This document shows positions 34,130 through 44,962 of a stretch of 64,000 bases of DNA, piece by piece. The DNA is from Agrostemma githago (taxonomy: Eukaryota > Streptophyta > Magnoliopsida > Caryophyllales > Caryophyllaceae): the NCBI GenBank assembly GCA_958450325.1, contig OY288247.1:55927701-55991700 (forward strand). The letters run 5' to 3'. Under the pieces are notes generated by a model. The model saw only the letters and a program-made list of their open reading frames with translations. It was not told the DNA's origin and did not search any database. The position numbers and the translations under genes are program-made. Positions within the stretch are counted from its first letter, which is position 1. Each line of letters begins with the position of its first letter.

Positions 34130-35218
34130 GACCAAAGCTTAGAAACTCCTATAGGGGAGCAAGTCTTATGGGAGATTGAGAAACCCCAAGAAGACGAGCT
34201 TCCCCCACTTCAAAGAAAAGACAAGGGTAAAAGGAAAGTGTCGTTTGAAGAGTCCACCCCTATTGAGCAAAACAAGATCCAAATCAAGTTGCCTTTCCCA
34301 ACAAGGCAAATGAAGACCAAGGTGGATAGTCAATATGACAAGTTCCTTAATATTGTGAAGAAGTTGGATGTGAGTGTCCCATTCACCGAGCTACTTACCC
34401 AAATCCCGGCATATGGAAGATTCATGAAAGAAATATTGGCTAGGAAGAGATCCATCGACAAGGAAGAGACCATAGCGTTCACAAGAGTGGTGAGCGAGCT
34501 TATTCAAGGTTCTACGCTTCCCAAGTTGAAGGATCCGGGTAGTTTCTCGATCCCTTGCACCATAGGCAACTACAAGGTTGAAAAAGCATTATGTGATTTG
34601 GGTGCGAGTGTAAGCATCATTCCCTATTCCATTTGTGAGCGACTCGAGATGAAAGAGCTCAAGAGTACTTCCATTACACTCCAAGTGGCCGATAGCTCTT
34701 TCAACTAACCTTTGGGGATGTTGGAAGATGTGCCAGTTAGAATCGGGAAGTTCTTCATTCCGGTCGACTTTCTTGTACTCGACATGCGGGAAGATGCTAT
34801 CACTCCCATTATCCTTGGGCGCCCATTTCTACACACCGCCGGCGCTATGATCGATGTGAAGAATGGTAGGATCACCTTCGAGCTAGGCGAAGAGAAGCTA
34901 GTGTTTGACCTCCAAGGCAACACTTCGCCTACTAGTAATGAGTCTTGCAATATGATCCACGCCACGAAAGACATTGATCTAGGGGGAGAGTCGGGACAAA
35001 GCTTGAAGAAGAAGAACTCTTGTGAACTTGAGGATGATGACTCCGAGATTGGAGAGGATGAGTGCCCATATCATGGGTTTGATGACAAGTTGAAAGGCAA
35101 TAAGGAAGATGAGCCTCCCTTGGGGCCACACGAGGATAGATGGACGTTTGGGTACATCCCGAAAGACCAAAAGTATAAGTTCAGGCCATTGAACTTACAA
35201 GATCGGGATGCCCCGTGA
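34130..35218 (+). pseudogene. Athila-type Gag-pol linker and aspartic protease, broken by in-frame stops
   Basis: Continues in the Gag frame after one stop. Residues read at 34238-34708 include a conserved Athila stretch (IPAYGRFMKEILARKRSID) and the protease active site CDLGASVSIIPYSI at about 34591-34632, with the catalytic Asp present. A TAA at 34706-34708 interrupts it and the same frame resumes at 34709 with PLGMLEDVPVRIGKFF and the flap/C-terminal part ITPIILGRPFLHTAGA. An acidic tail ends at TGA 35216-35218. RT should follow in a complete element but does not. Confidence 0.85.
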
Positions 35219-38200
35219 ACGTCGAGACAAGGTCATGGAGAGCCTTGGTTTTTGGATGCTTATATTACTAGCTTGATCGAAGACTTTGCTAGGGCCTTCG
35301 ATTTGTTTCTTCGTGCCCTCGATGGAGATGGAATGGGTTGTAGTATTGTTGAAAAAGATTGAAGAATGCACCATCTTTGGTTTGATGGAGTTCCACAAGA
35401 ACCGTCTCTTTGTATATATCTCTATCTCTTGTAATTTCTTTTAGTTTTTTGAAATTCTTGATTATTTGGATTGTTGATGAGCGATGTGAGGGAGGGAATT
35501 TGATGTGTGTATGAGCTTTGTTTGATAGGTGAAGTGAAGGTGATTCCTAGGGAGGAGTGGTCATTGTTTGAGCTTGGATCGTGTGAAGGGGAGTCGGTTT
35601 TTGAAGCTTGGAACGAGCTTTTGGGAGCTATAGAGGGTTAGGAGACTCTTCCCAGCCGAGAAGAGGTCATCCCGACCGGGAAGGATGAGCCATCCCGACC
35701 GGGAAGGATGTCATCTCGTCCGGGATGGGTGTGAGAAAAGATGGGTCTACTGACAGGTCATCCCGACCGGGACCACCCATCCCGACCGGGATGGACCCCC
35801 TGTCCTCCTTTGGCCTTTTCTTCGTCTTTTGAGCCCACCCAACCACTTTATACCCCCTCCCAACCTCCCTACATGTCCTTACTCTCTTTATATGACCCCT
35901 ACACCTCATATACACATTTTCACCTCCCTTTCTCTTCACTTTACACCGACTTTCACATCAAAACCCACCTCATTATACCTTTGCGCTCCAACCATGGATC
36001 CGTATCGCGATTGGAGGAATTAGCAATGACGACGACTAGCTACGTGCCGATATTGACTTATGAGACGATGGAGCGAGTGAGTTGCTAACCGCATGGTACG
36101 GCAACTATCCTTTCTTTTCCGTCTTTTATAGCTTGTCCTCTTTTGATTAGTTCCCCTTCCCCTTTTACACTTTTGTGTCATGGTGGCCCTCGGGGCCTTG
36201 GTATTTGTTGCTCCCGACTCTCGATGACGTGACTACATCGAGGGTCATTTCAAAATCCAAATTTTGCAAGATTTTCACACCTTTTTGTAGGATTTAGTCG
36301 GATTTGGGCGGAAGCCGGGCTAGGTGACTTGATTACACCTAGTCCTCCCCTCCCATTTCCTTTTCTTTCTTTCTTTTTATTTCTTCCCCCTTACCATATC
36401 TTTTCTTGTCTCGGCCCACGGTGACTTGACTACACCCCGGCCGGACACTTTCTACCCTTTTCTCCACTTTATTTTTAATTTTTAGCTTTATTTTCGTAGT
36501 TTCTTTTCTTTTCTTTTGTGCTCCCATGTACTACAATCGAGCATGAGGACATTGCTCGGCTTAAGTGTGGGGGAGTGATATTCTATCATAGTTAGTTTTA
36601 TTTTCGTAGTTTTTCGAAAAAAATCTTTGAAAACCCTAAAAATTTGAAAAAAAATTCACAAAAATCAAAAAGATTTTCTTTTGTGTGTTTTCCTTATTGT
36701 GTCGTATTTTTGTTTCGTTGTGTGTGTTTTGCCTCCCTTGTCCTTATAGGTTGCTTGAATCACCGTTAGTTTTGGAAAGCTTTCAAGACATCCGGTAACA
36801 TCTTCTATCCCTTTCCCTCTTTATTTCTTGTGAAGTTTGGAGAAGGTTTGTGATGTGGTGTGCTCGGGTGGAGCTTTGTAATGCTTGTGGTTGATTTGGT
36901 GGCTTGTTTGGAAGCTTGGGGTGGTGTTTGTGTTGGTTATGTGTTCGTTTTGTTTTGTTGCTTTTGCTTCTTTTTCTTTCGTTCTTCGTCGCGTCTTTGT
37001 TTTGTGTTGTGTAGTTGTGTCTTGTGTGTAAATAGGTTTTCGAAAACCCGGTTTAGAGGCTAGTGTGCAAGTGTTTACTTTCCCTTCCTAGTGGTATAAA
37101 TCGAGTCTTGGACCTTAGTCTAGTAGAATGACCCTAAATCAATGAATTCGTTGGTCCTTTACCTTGAGTCCACCTAGCTTACTAGGGATTTACTACGGGA
37201 TTTGCATTTTGAACATTATGACCACCCACGGTGTGAAAAGGCCTTGGTTGCCGAGTCCCGTCCCTTAGGTGACCTTGTTTGACATTGCTCGACTAGTCCA
37301 AGTTTTCCCCTTTTTGCGGGTTGGAAGGGAAGGACGCTCCCCGACTTACCCATTCACCTACCTCCTACACATATCCACCAAATAAAATTGCAATTTGTTG
37401 AAGTCTCTCTTTCTTAATTGCCAAGAAATGTCTATCAATCAAATCAAGCCAAAAAGGGCAAAGAAAAGAAAAAGAAAGAAAAAAGAAAGAAAGAAAAGAT
37501 TGAAGAAAAAAGAAAGGGCACAAAAGCCAAAAAGAAAATAGAAAAGAAGAAAAAGAAATGGCATGGCAACACACAAAGCAAGTATGCAAAAGAAAAGAGA
37601 AAATGCCAAAAAGAAAATCGTCTCACAAAAAGATCTTAACCCCACAAAAATAAGCCTTTTCCGACTTTTGCCGTGAAGAGCCTACCAAAGGACCGAGTCC
37701 CCAGGAAGGATGATAGCGGCAAAGGTCGGTCTTCCCTCACTTTGCAAATATTTTCACCCTTTTTACTTGGACTAGTTAGGCGGTTTCGGACATGGGACGA
37801 CCCTCTTGGCTCATAGCTAAAGGGGCGGGGTCTCACTTACCTACAGTGTCGACTAACACCGTGGTTCATCCTTTTTCCATCCCGCCGATCGTCCCGTAGT
37901 ACGTTCTTAAAAGGTTAGGAGGAACCGAGGTAAGTTACCAATGTTTTTATTGCTTTGTCGTCATACTATTAGGGTTTAGTCCATTTTGGTTTGTATTGTT
38001 AGCTTGGGAACGTTGTCACTTGCCTTGAGTCCTAAACCGGTGCTTCTTTCACCGCTTTTTAGAGGGAAGCGGTATTTGTTTCTCTTTGGGTGCAACCTTT
38101 TGTGTGTTGTTTGTATGTTTGTGTGTTTTTGTGTTTTTGTGTCCGGTTGCATCCACAGTTTTGTCGCAAGACCTTACTTGCCTTGCGGAGAGCACTTATC

Positions 38201-38300
38201 CTCTAGGTGTTCTCGCGTGAGTTGAAAGGGCGTAGGGTGCGCTAATACCCACTCGGCTAGTTTAGTAGTTAGTTTGTGCTTACTCGAGGGCGAGTAAGGG
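35219..38300 (+). other. Non-coding 3' interior of the Athila-type element
   Basis: About 3.1 kb with no domain I recognise. It contains several TCCCGACCGGGA motifs at 35670-35800 (the inverse complement of the LTR motif). A second copy of the polypurine tract lies at 36561-36576 and an A/G-rich stretch at 37440-37630. Short open frames here have low-complexity translations. RT, RNase H, integrase and any envelope-like gene must have been lost from upstream of or within this region. Confidence 0.7.
36561..36576 (+). promoter_or_regulatory. Internal copy of the polypurine tract
   Basis: TTAAGTGTGGGGGAG at 36561 is identical to the tract before the 3' LTR (38301-38315) and is likewise followed by TGATA (after an extra T in the true tract). 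It is not followed by LTR sequence. Confidence 0.7.
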
Positions 38301-38316
38301 TTAAGTGTGGGGGAGT
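38301..38316 (+). promoter_or_regulatory. Polypurine tract before the 3' LTR
   Basis: TTAAGTGTGGGGGAGT abuts the LTR start TGATAAGTG at 38317, the expected plus-strand priming site. Confidence 0.85.
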
Positions 38317-39946
38317 TGATAAGTGTAGTTTGTAGTGCCTATTTTGCTGTGTTTTGGTCCCATTTTCCTTGCGGAATCGCTCCTTGGGAGCGGTTCATGG
38401 GCTACTTATGCTTCCTTTAGCTCGTTTCAGGTTCCCGAGACCATATGTGAAGAGTTGGAGCGATTCCGACTCAATACATACACTTTTCGGAGCCAACGAA
38501 GTGGAGGAACGATCACTCGATGCCTTGGATTCGACCCCGGGACCTTGGGACCCAATCCCAAGCCCCTTAGGCTCGATCTCGAGACTCGAGAGTCAATGAG
38601 AAGTCCATGTGAAGCAAGAAGAAACCTTAAAGATCGTATTGGAGGCCTACAAGACTCATTCCCGACGGGTATGGCCTCATCCCGTCCGGGATGAGGTACA
38701 CAAAAGAGAGGTGTTCTGTTCTGGGTCCGTCCCGGTCGGGACCAGACCTTCCCGGTCGGGATCAGACCGTCCCGGTCGGAACCAAACCCGTCCCGGTCGG
38801 GACCATGGTGCTGCTGCGCGTGACTCTTTAGTTCATCCTCCCTCATTCTTGTAACCTTATAAATACTTCCCTCTTGTATTGTTTATGCATCCTACCTTAC
38901 ATTAGACTCTCTTAAGCCTCTCTACAAGATACAAACCCTAGATTAGTGTTCCTCACATTTGTTTTAAATCTCTCTTTAATCCTTAGTTAATCTTTGTTAA
39001 TCTAGTTTAGTTAGTCTTGTATTAAGAAAATACTTGAAGATTCATCCAAGCTTGACATCCTTGGAGTTGATTTGGGTTTCTTATTTATGCAAGTTTACAT
39101 CTTTTTCATCATCTTGTAGTTGGTATAATCCTCTCTACTCTTGTTCTTGTTTATTTAATCAAGTTTGAATCTTTACTTAGTATTCTTGTTATTGTTCATA
39201 ATGGATGTTTGGTTTATGATGATGTTTTCTCTTATTGTTGTTTTGGTTAGTTTGATAATGAGTGAGTAGTCTCCTTGTGGGTTAGTAGGGGGATTAAGGG
39301 TAGAATATGGGTGATTAGGGTTTGATTAGGGGTAAAGGGTGAATCTTTGTTGTTAGTCACATATTGGGCACACCATGTGTTTGTTGAAATGCTTGTTTGA
39401 GTTGTAGTGGCCATGCTTCTCATGCTAGTCTTCCTCTACTCATTGTTCGTCTAGTATGTGATTATGTTGAGAATAGTCGTTATACATAAGAATGTGGACT
39501 AGGGTTTAGACGTGAGAGCGCGAACCCACCTTGACATCGGTCTAAGTAGCGAGAGCCCGGACCGACTCTAGCAATTAGGAGACACCTACACCCTTGATCA
39601 CCCCAATTACCCTACTACACTTATGAACCCGACCTAACCCACTTCTTTTCATATTTGATTTCATCTTCTTAGTTAGTCATCATTTCTATAGTTCATTGTT
39701 TAGTCATTTCATTTAGCCTTGTTATAGGTAACTTGTTATTAGTCTTGTTCACTCCTCTTCTCCTATCCTAGTTTGTCAATCATTAATTCTTTGTGTTTGT
39801 TTGTGACTTAGTCTCGTTTTTAGGCCGACCTAGTGTAGACCTTACAATACCGTCTCCGTGGATATCGACCCTACTTGCCCTAGCTACCCACTAGGAATAG
39901 TCGGTTTTATATTGATCGGCGGGACCCACGACAAATCCCACCATCA
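38317..39946 (+). repeat. 3' LTR of the Athila-type element
   Basis: 1630 bp, TGATAAGTG...ACCATCA. It differs from the 5' LTR by scattered, mainly transition, changes and an 11-bp deletion near 39703. It carries the same TATA box and four CCCGGTCGGGACC-type repeats (about 38728-38804). Confidence 0.92.
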
Positions 39947-40302
39947 TAGAGTAAGAGTCTAGAGAGAGAAAGTCTAACCGTTTTGACGTGGTAAGTGGCA
40001 AAGTATTTATACCTTCGCCCAAGAGAGGGAGAAAAGAGGAAAGGAGAGAGGGGGAATGAGTGAACGGGAAGGTGACACGTGGGTTCACCTTGTCCACTCA
40101 TTTCCTCCTTTTACCTTGAGCCTGGACGGAGGGATTCTGGTTTCTTCCCCCCCATGACCCAGCAGGGAAGGCGAGAATACCCTGGAGGCTGGCAGGCAGG
40201 GGGAGCTCAACTGGCTCAGCCAGCACGCGGCATGACCCTGACGGACAGGGAAGGAATCTGTCTGGAGTTCGGAACAGCTGAGGTCGCCTTTTGGAGGCTC
40301 TT
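39947..40302 (-). repeat. Tat-like LTR fragment, inner part
   Basis: With 43605-43723 this forms one minus-strand sequence interrupted by the element at 40303-43604. Read on the minus strand it starts TGATGGGGGTCGGTAGCC (43723) and reaches a TATA box, TATAAATA at 40011-40004, followed by a C/T-rich leader. It is cut off at 39947 by the Athila-type 3' LTR. The start and promoter layout look like an LTR of the Tat lineage; no coding part is attached. Confidence 0.5.
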
Positions 40303-41759
40303 TGATGAACTCGTTTCGTATATATATTTAACCCCAACTTTTCCTTTATGTTGGTTCATTTTATGTATCCTAGGAGTCGTTTTTCTAGCTTTTTATTCTT
40401 CTTTGTTATTTCGGGTATTTTGTTTACGTTTTGTAGAAATCGAGACAAATGAAGGCGATTGAGCTATATTTGGGCAATGACGAGAGTCGAGCCATGAAAT
40501 CTACAAGGAAGACGTGATAAAAGTTAAAGGATTCTAAGTGAATAGTTGAAGAAGGACGTGAGGTGAAGAAACAATAAGAAACGACAAAGAAATAAGTTGA
40601 AAAGCTCAAACAAATGCAAATCGAGATGAAAGAACGATCGCTAAAACAAGGGTCAACTTCAAACGTTAATATCTTGAGTTCTACAACTCCGATTGAGCTG
40701 ATTTTTGTGGCGTTGGAAATCTATTTCTCTTAGCTTTCCAACGGTATATCACACGTCCAATTTCGAGTAGTAACGAAGAAACAGAAAGCATTTCAAATTT
40801 GTCGCGCAGTGAAGAGAAACCCGAACCGGTCGGGACGAACCCAAACCGGTCGGGACGACATTGAACCGGTCGGTTCATACCCAAACCGATTGGTTTGAAG
40901 CTGTTTCGCGGGATTTTCAGTCTTTAGACTTCGTGACTTACCATAACTCTTATCTTACGTAATATTCTTAGCTTGTAAGTTTTTCCTTATTATTTAGGAA
41001 AGGAGAAGATGTTAGACTCTTTATTATTAGTATATATACCCTCCTTGGGGTTAGATTTATTTACACTTTTCTCATTAAGTATTTTAGTTTAGACTTTTTT
41101 TATTAGCATTAGAATTCTTCTAGTTTGTAATCCTACTTTTAGATCGTCAATCTTTCAGTTCTACGTAATTGGTACTTTTTCTTATTCTCTTATTTTCATG
41201 TTGATTTCTATTATGTTTAATTCTTTTATTGCTTTAACCTTTAATATGAGTAGCTAATTTATTTTTCTAGGGTTAAAGGAGATCTATGTCAATTGAATTG
41301 GGGATGTTAGCTTGATTATTTGTTTAATTGATCATTCGAACCTAAGATCGAAAGCCTGGTAAGGGTAGACTTACAAGTAAGTGGGTAGGATAATCTGGTA
41401 AGTTGCGAGAGCCCGTCATAATCTATCCTAAGGTTGACATAAGATCCGAGAGGCCGTGTCTTTGCCCTAAATAACTGTGATTGATTGATTAAATAATTAA
41501 TTAACTTTACCCAATTTAATTACATAGTGAACCGTAAAGCCCTAGATCCTTTTAATATTATTAGAACCTTTTAATTTACATAATCACATTAGTTTAGAAA
41601 ACAATTCAAACAAACCGGAATTTAAATAGTTTAGAATCGATTATTAGATAATTAGCGATTTTCATCCGTCTCTCTGTGGATTCGACCCTTACTGCTAGCT
41701 ACCCTTTAGTTGTTCGTTAGGATTATTTTGATATAGGTGATACGACTTTAGCCTTGTCA
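40303..41759 (+). repeat. 5' LTR of the 281-bp-interior element
   Basis: 1457 bp. It contains ACCGGTCGGGAC-type repeats (about 40824-40890) and a TATATATA-type sequence near 41030. Confidence 0.88.
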
Positions 41760-42040
41760 ATTTTGTAAACCGTAAGAAATCTCGACATAGAAAGTTGTGC
41801 AAGATTAAAAGTTTGGCATTTGAATATTGATTGAAGCTTGATTTCTGAAATTCTTTTACTCTTCATCTTTTTGCTAATGAATTCGTTTCTTTAGCCTAGG
41901 TGTCATTCGCTTGTTAGAGTATTAAATTTGGGATGATGCATGTTGATGAAGTTAGCTCTAAGCCATTGTTTTAAGTCTTGTCCATACTCTTTGATGATTG
42001 TTTTGCTTAGGGACAAGCAAAGGTTTGATTTGGGGGGATT

Positions 42041-43604
42041 TGATGAACTCATTTCGTATATATATTTAGCCCCAACTTTTCCTTTATTTTGGTTCATTTT
42101 CTGTGTCCTAGGAGTCGTTTTTCTAGCTTTTTATCCTTCTTTGTTATGTCGGGTATTTTATTTACGTTTTGTAGGAAACGAAACAAATAAAGGTGATTAA
42201 GCTACATTTTGGGCAATGACGAGAGTCTAGCAATGAAATTTACGAGGAAGAAGTGGTAAAAGTAAGAGGATACTAATTGAATACTTGAGGAAGGACGTGA
42301 GGTGAAGAAACAATTTAAAAAAAACGACAAAGAAATAAGTTGGAAAGCTCGAACGAATGCAAATCGAGAAGAAAGAACGACCGCTAAAACAAGGGTCAAC
42401 TTCAAATGTAAATATCTTTAGTTCTACAACTCCGATTGAGCTGATTTTTATGGTGTTGGAAAGCTCTTTCTCTTAAATTTCCAACGGTATATCACACGTC
42501 CAAATCCGATGAGTAACGAAGAAACAGAAAGCATTTCAAATTCGTCGCGCAGTGCAGAGGTTCCCGAACCGCTCGGGACGAACTCAAACCGCTCGGGACG
42601 GACCCAAACCGGTCGGGACAGACCCGAACCGACCGGTTTGAGGCTGTTTTGTAGGATTTCTATTCTTCGACTCTTTCACTTACCATAACTCCTATTTTAC
42701 GGGATATTCTTTCCTAATTAGTTTCTCCTAATCCTTAGGAAAGTAGGAGAAGATGTTAGATTTCTTATTATTAGTATATATGACCTCCTTGGGTTAGATT
42801 TATGGACACTTTTTCATTCAATAATTTAGATTACACTTTCATATTCATTAGTTTAGTTTAGACTTTTTTTTAGTATCGGAATTCTTCTAGTTTGTAATCA
42901 TACTTTTAGATCGTTAATCTTTCAGTTCTACGTAATTGGTATTTTTCTCTTTTCTCTTAGTTTCATATTGTCTTTTATTATGCTTAATTTCTTTATTGCT
43001 TTATCTTTTAGTATGAGTAGCTAATTTATTTATCTAGGGTTGAAGGGTATCTATGATTATTGAATTGGGGATGTTAGTTTAATTACTTATTTGATTGATC
43101 ATTCAAATGTTATTATTGTCTTACTACTTGTCTTGTATCGTTGTTTGATTAGTTTGAGACATTGAACTAGTTGAATGTTTAGGAACCCGAACCTAAGATC
43201 GAAAGCCTGGTAAGGGTAGACTTACAAGTAAGTGGGTAGGATAATCTGATAAGTTGCGAGAGCCCGTCAGAATCTATCCTAAGGTCGACATAAGATCCGA
43301 AAGGCCGTGTCCTTGCCCTAAATAACTGTGATTGATTGATTAACTTTACCCAATTTAATTACATAGTGAACCGGAAAGCCCTAGATCTCTGTAATATATA
43401 ATTAGAACACCCTTAATTTACATTATTGCATTAGTTTAGAAAACAAAATCAAATAAACCGGAATTAAATAGTTTAGAATCAAATTTAGATAATTAGCGAT
43501 TTTCATCCGTCTCTCTGTGGATTCGACCCTTACTTGCTGCTAACTACCTGTTAGTTGTTCGTTAGGATTATTTTGATTAAGATGATACGACTTTAGTCTT
43601 GTCA
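42041..43604 (+). repeat. 3' LTR of the 281-bp-interior element
   Basis: 1564 bp, similar to 40303-41759 but with several indels (for example, extra sequence near 43108-43190), so the copy is older than the Athila-type element to its left. ACCGSTCGGGAC repeats lie at about 42563-42645. Confidence 0.88.
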
Positions 43605-43723
43605 CTCTTTGGCAAGGCCTCGCTCTTGATGGACTTCCAAGCAGGCCTTTCTTCTTCTTCGGGTCGGGGCTCCCTTGGGGCCCAGATGGCGGGCGACCCG
43701 TGGCAGGCTACCGACCCCCATCA
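43605..43723 (-). repeat. Tat-like LTR fragment, outer end
   Basis: Outer end of the minus-strand LTR fragment at 39947-40302. The minus strand begins TGATGGGGGTCGG at 43723. The GC-rich composition contrasts sharply with the AT-rich DNA that follows. Confidence 0.5.
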
Positions 43724-44129
43724 ATACTCCATTACAAAACATATTAAAATTTTCGAAAAGGTAAATATATTAAAATTTTCGAAAAGGTAAATAATATGAT
43801 TACTAAACATATTAAACATATGATTACTCTATATAAAATGTAAATATATAAAAGTTAACAAACGAAAGTAATTACAATGTGAACACATAAGGAATATTCT
43901 TAATTAATATTCCATTTCATTCCAATCCATCGTATATTTCTATATATCTTCTAAATATTTTCGTATAATCTTTTTACAATGTGGACGTATATATATAATA
44001 ATTTTTTTTATATAATAATTTTTTTTTAATTATAAAAAACGAGAATATATTCTAGAAGCTTAATTAAAATTTTGAAAAATTATAAAGTAAATTCTTGGAT
44101 ATTTACGATTTTTAATTTTTGATAATTAC

Positions 44130-44196
<67 letters not shown>

Positions 44197-44449
44197 ATGA
44201 ATTTACTTTAAAATGTAAAATTACTAACTTAAAAAATTTGACACATGATGCGATAAGATTGACTGTGTATGAAATTCTTATACGAGCGCGTAAGTGTATA
44301 TCTTCCGCAAGTGGCTGTATCATCTTCCAAGTGGCTGTACTTGTACTTGTAATTGTACCTGCGGTGGTATCTTCGATCCTCTTCTTAATTTTGGAGATCT
44401 CTCCCTCCCTCCCTACCTAATTGTCCATCAGATCATCCCCCACTCGACA
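43724..44449. other. AT-rich intergenic DNA upstream of the OSTC gene
   Basis: Very AT-rich with a short direct repeat (ATTAAAATTTTCGAAAAGGTAA, about 43741-43790, twice). Near the gene it becomes C/T-rich (44370-44420, CTCCCTCCCTCC), a common plant core-promoter/5' UTR composition. No TATA box stands out. Confidence 0.6.
44132..44194. repeat. (AT)n microsatellite
   Basis: About 63 bp of uninterrupted alternating T and A, 256 bp upstream of the OSTC start codon. It is likely highly variable between individuals. Confidence 0.97.
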
Positions 44450-44962
44450 ATGGGAATGAAACCCGAGAAGCCCAATCCAAACCCAACCCAAACCCTAGAC
44501 TCAATGGACCCGATCCTCCACATCCTGCACCACCTTCCCTACGGCGTGGTCCGACCACCACGGCTCCGCCTTAAGGTCCCAACCCTGACACTCCCGTCCG
44601 CCACCGCCGTCCTCTCGGTGGTCCTCCTGACCTACTTCCTGGTGGTCTCCGGCGTGGTGTACGACGTGATCGTGGAGCCCCCCGGCATCGGCTCCACCCA
44701 GGACCACCCCCAGGCCGCCGTCCGCCCCGTCGTCTTCCTCCCCGGCCGCGTCAACGGCCAGTACATCATCGAAGGCCTCTCTTCCGGCTTCATGTTCCTC
44801 CTCGGCGGCCTCGGCATTGTTCTCATGGATCTCGCTGTTGACAGGAATCGGGACAAGAGTCTTCGTCTTTCCTATGGGGCTGCTGGCATATCTGCCCTCG
44901 TTTTCGGTTATCTTATGAGTATGCTCTTTATCCGTATCAAGATCCCTGGTTATCTTAGATAG
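44450..44962 (+). CDS. OSTC: Oligosaccharyltransferase complex subunit OSTC (DC2-like)
   Basis: A 170-residue membrane protein of the OSTC/DC2 family. It is a subunit of the ER oligosaccharyltransferase that N-glycosylates nascent proteins; in animals DC2 links the STT3A complex to the translocon. The plant role is inferred. After a Pro/Asn-rich N-terminus, the conserved core shows LKVPTLTLPS (41-50), a first membrane helix (about 52-72) ending YDVIVEPPGIGS (71-82), RPVVFLPGRVNGQYIIEGLS (92-111), a second helix (about 110-128) and a third (about 144-162) ending IRIKIPGYLR. Length is as expected. One exon, no breaks. Start chosen at ATG 44450; ATGs at 44456 and 44504 remain in frame. The 5' half is far richer in G+C than the flanking DNA. 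Confidence 0.95.
   Translation: MGMKPEKPNPNPTQTLDSMDPILHILHHLPYGVVRPPRLRLKVPTLTLPSATAVLSVVLLTYFLVVSGVVYDVIVEPPGIGSTQDHPQAAVRPVVFLPGRVNGQYIIEGLSSGFMFLLGGLGIVLMDLAVDRNRDKSLRLSYGAAGISALVFGYLMSMLFIRIKIPGYLR

Larger units (their letters stand above)
30295..39946 (+). mobile_element. Athila-type Ty3/gypsy element lacking RT, RNase H and integrase
   Basis: Two closely matching LTRs (30295-31935 and 38317-39946) enclose a 6.4-kb interior. It has a tRNA-Asp primer site, Gag, an aspartic protease region and a polypurine tract. No reverse transcriptase, RNase H, integrase or envelope-like frame is present between the protease end (35218) and the 3' LTR. The five bases outside the LTRs are TTTAC and TAGAG, so there is no target duplication. 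It is a non-autonomous or internally deleted copy. Confidence 0.9.
40303..43604 (+). mobile_element. Internally deleted LTR element with a 281-bp interior
   Basis: LTRs at 40303-41759 and 42041-43604 (TGATGAACTC...TTGTCA) flank only 281 bp. A perfect CTCTT duplication borders the element (40298-40302 and 43605-43609). The U5 phrase TCTCTGTGGATTCGACCC resembles that of the Athila LTRs, so it is probably of that lineage. The 5' edge of the interior (ATTTTGTAAACC) lacks a recognisable primer site, while a polypurine tract (TTGGGGGGATT, 42030-42040) is kept. Confidence 0.9.

Noticed and set aside
37418..37645. Lys/Glu-rich and Phe-rich frames on both strands
   Set aside because: They are translations of a simple A/G-rich stretch in the Athila interior.
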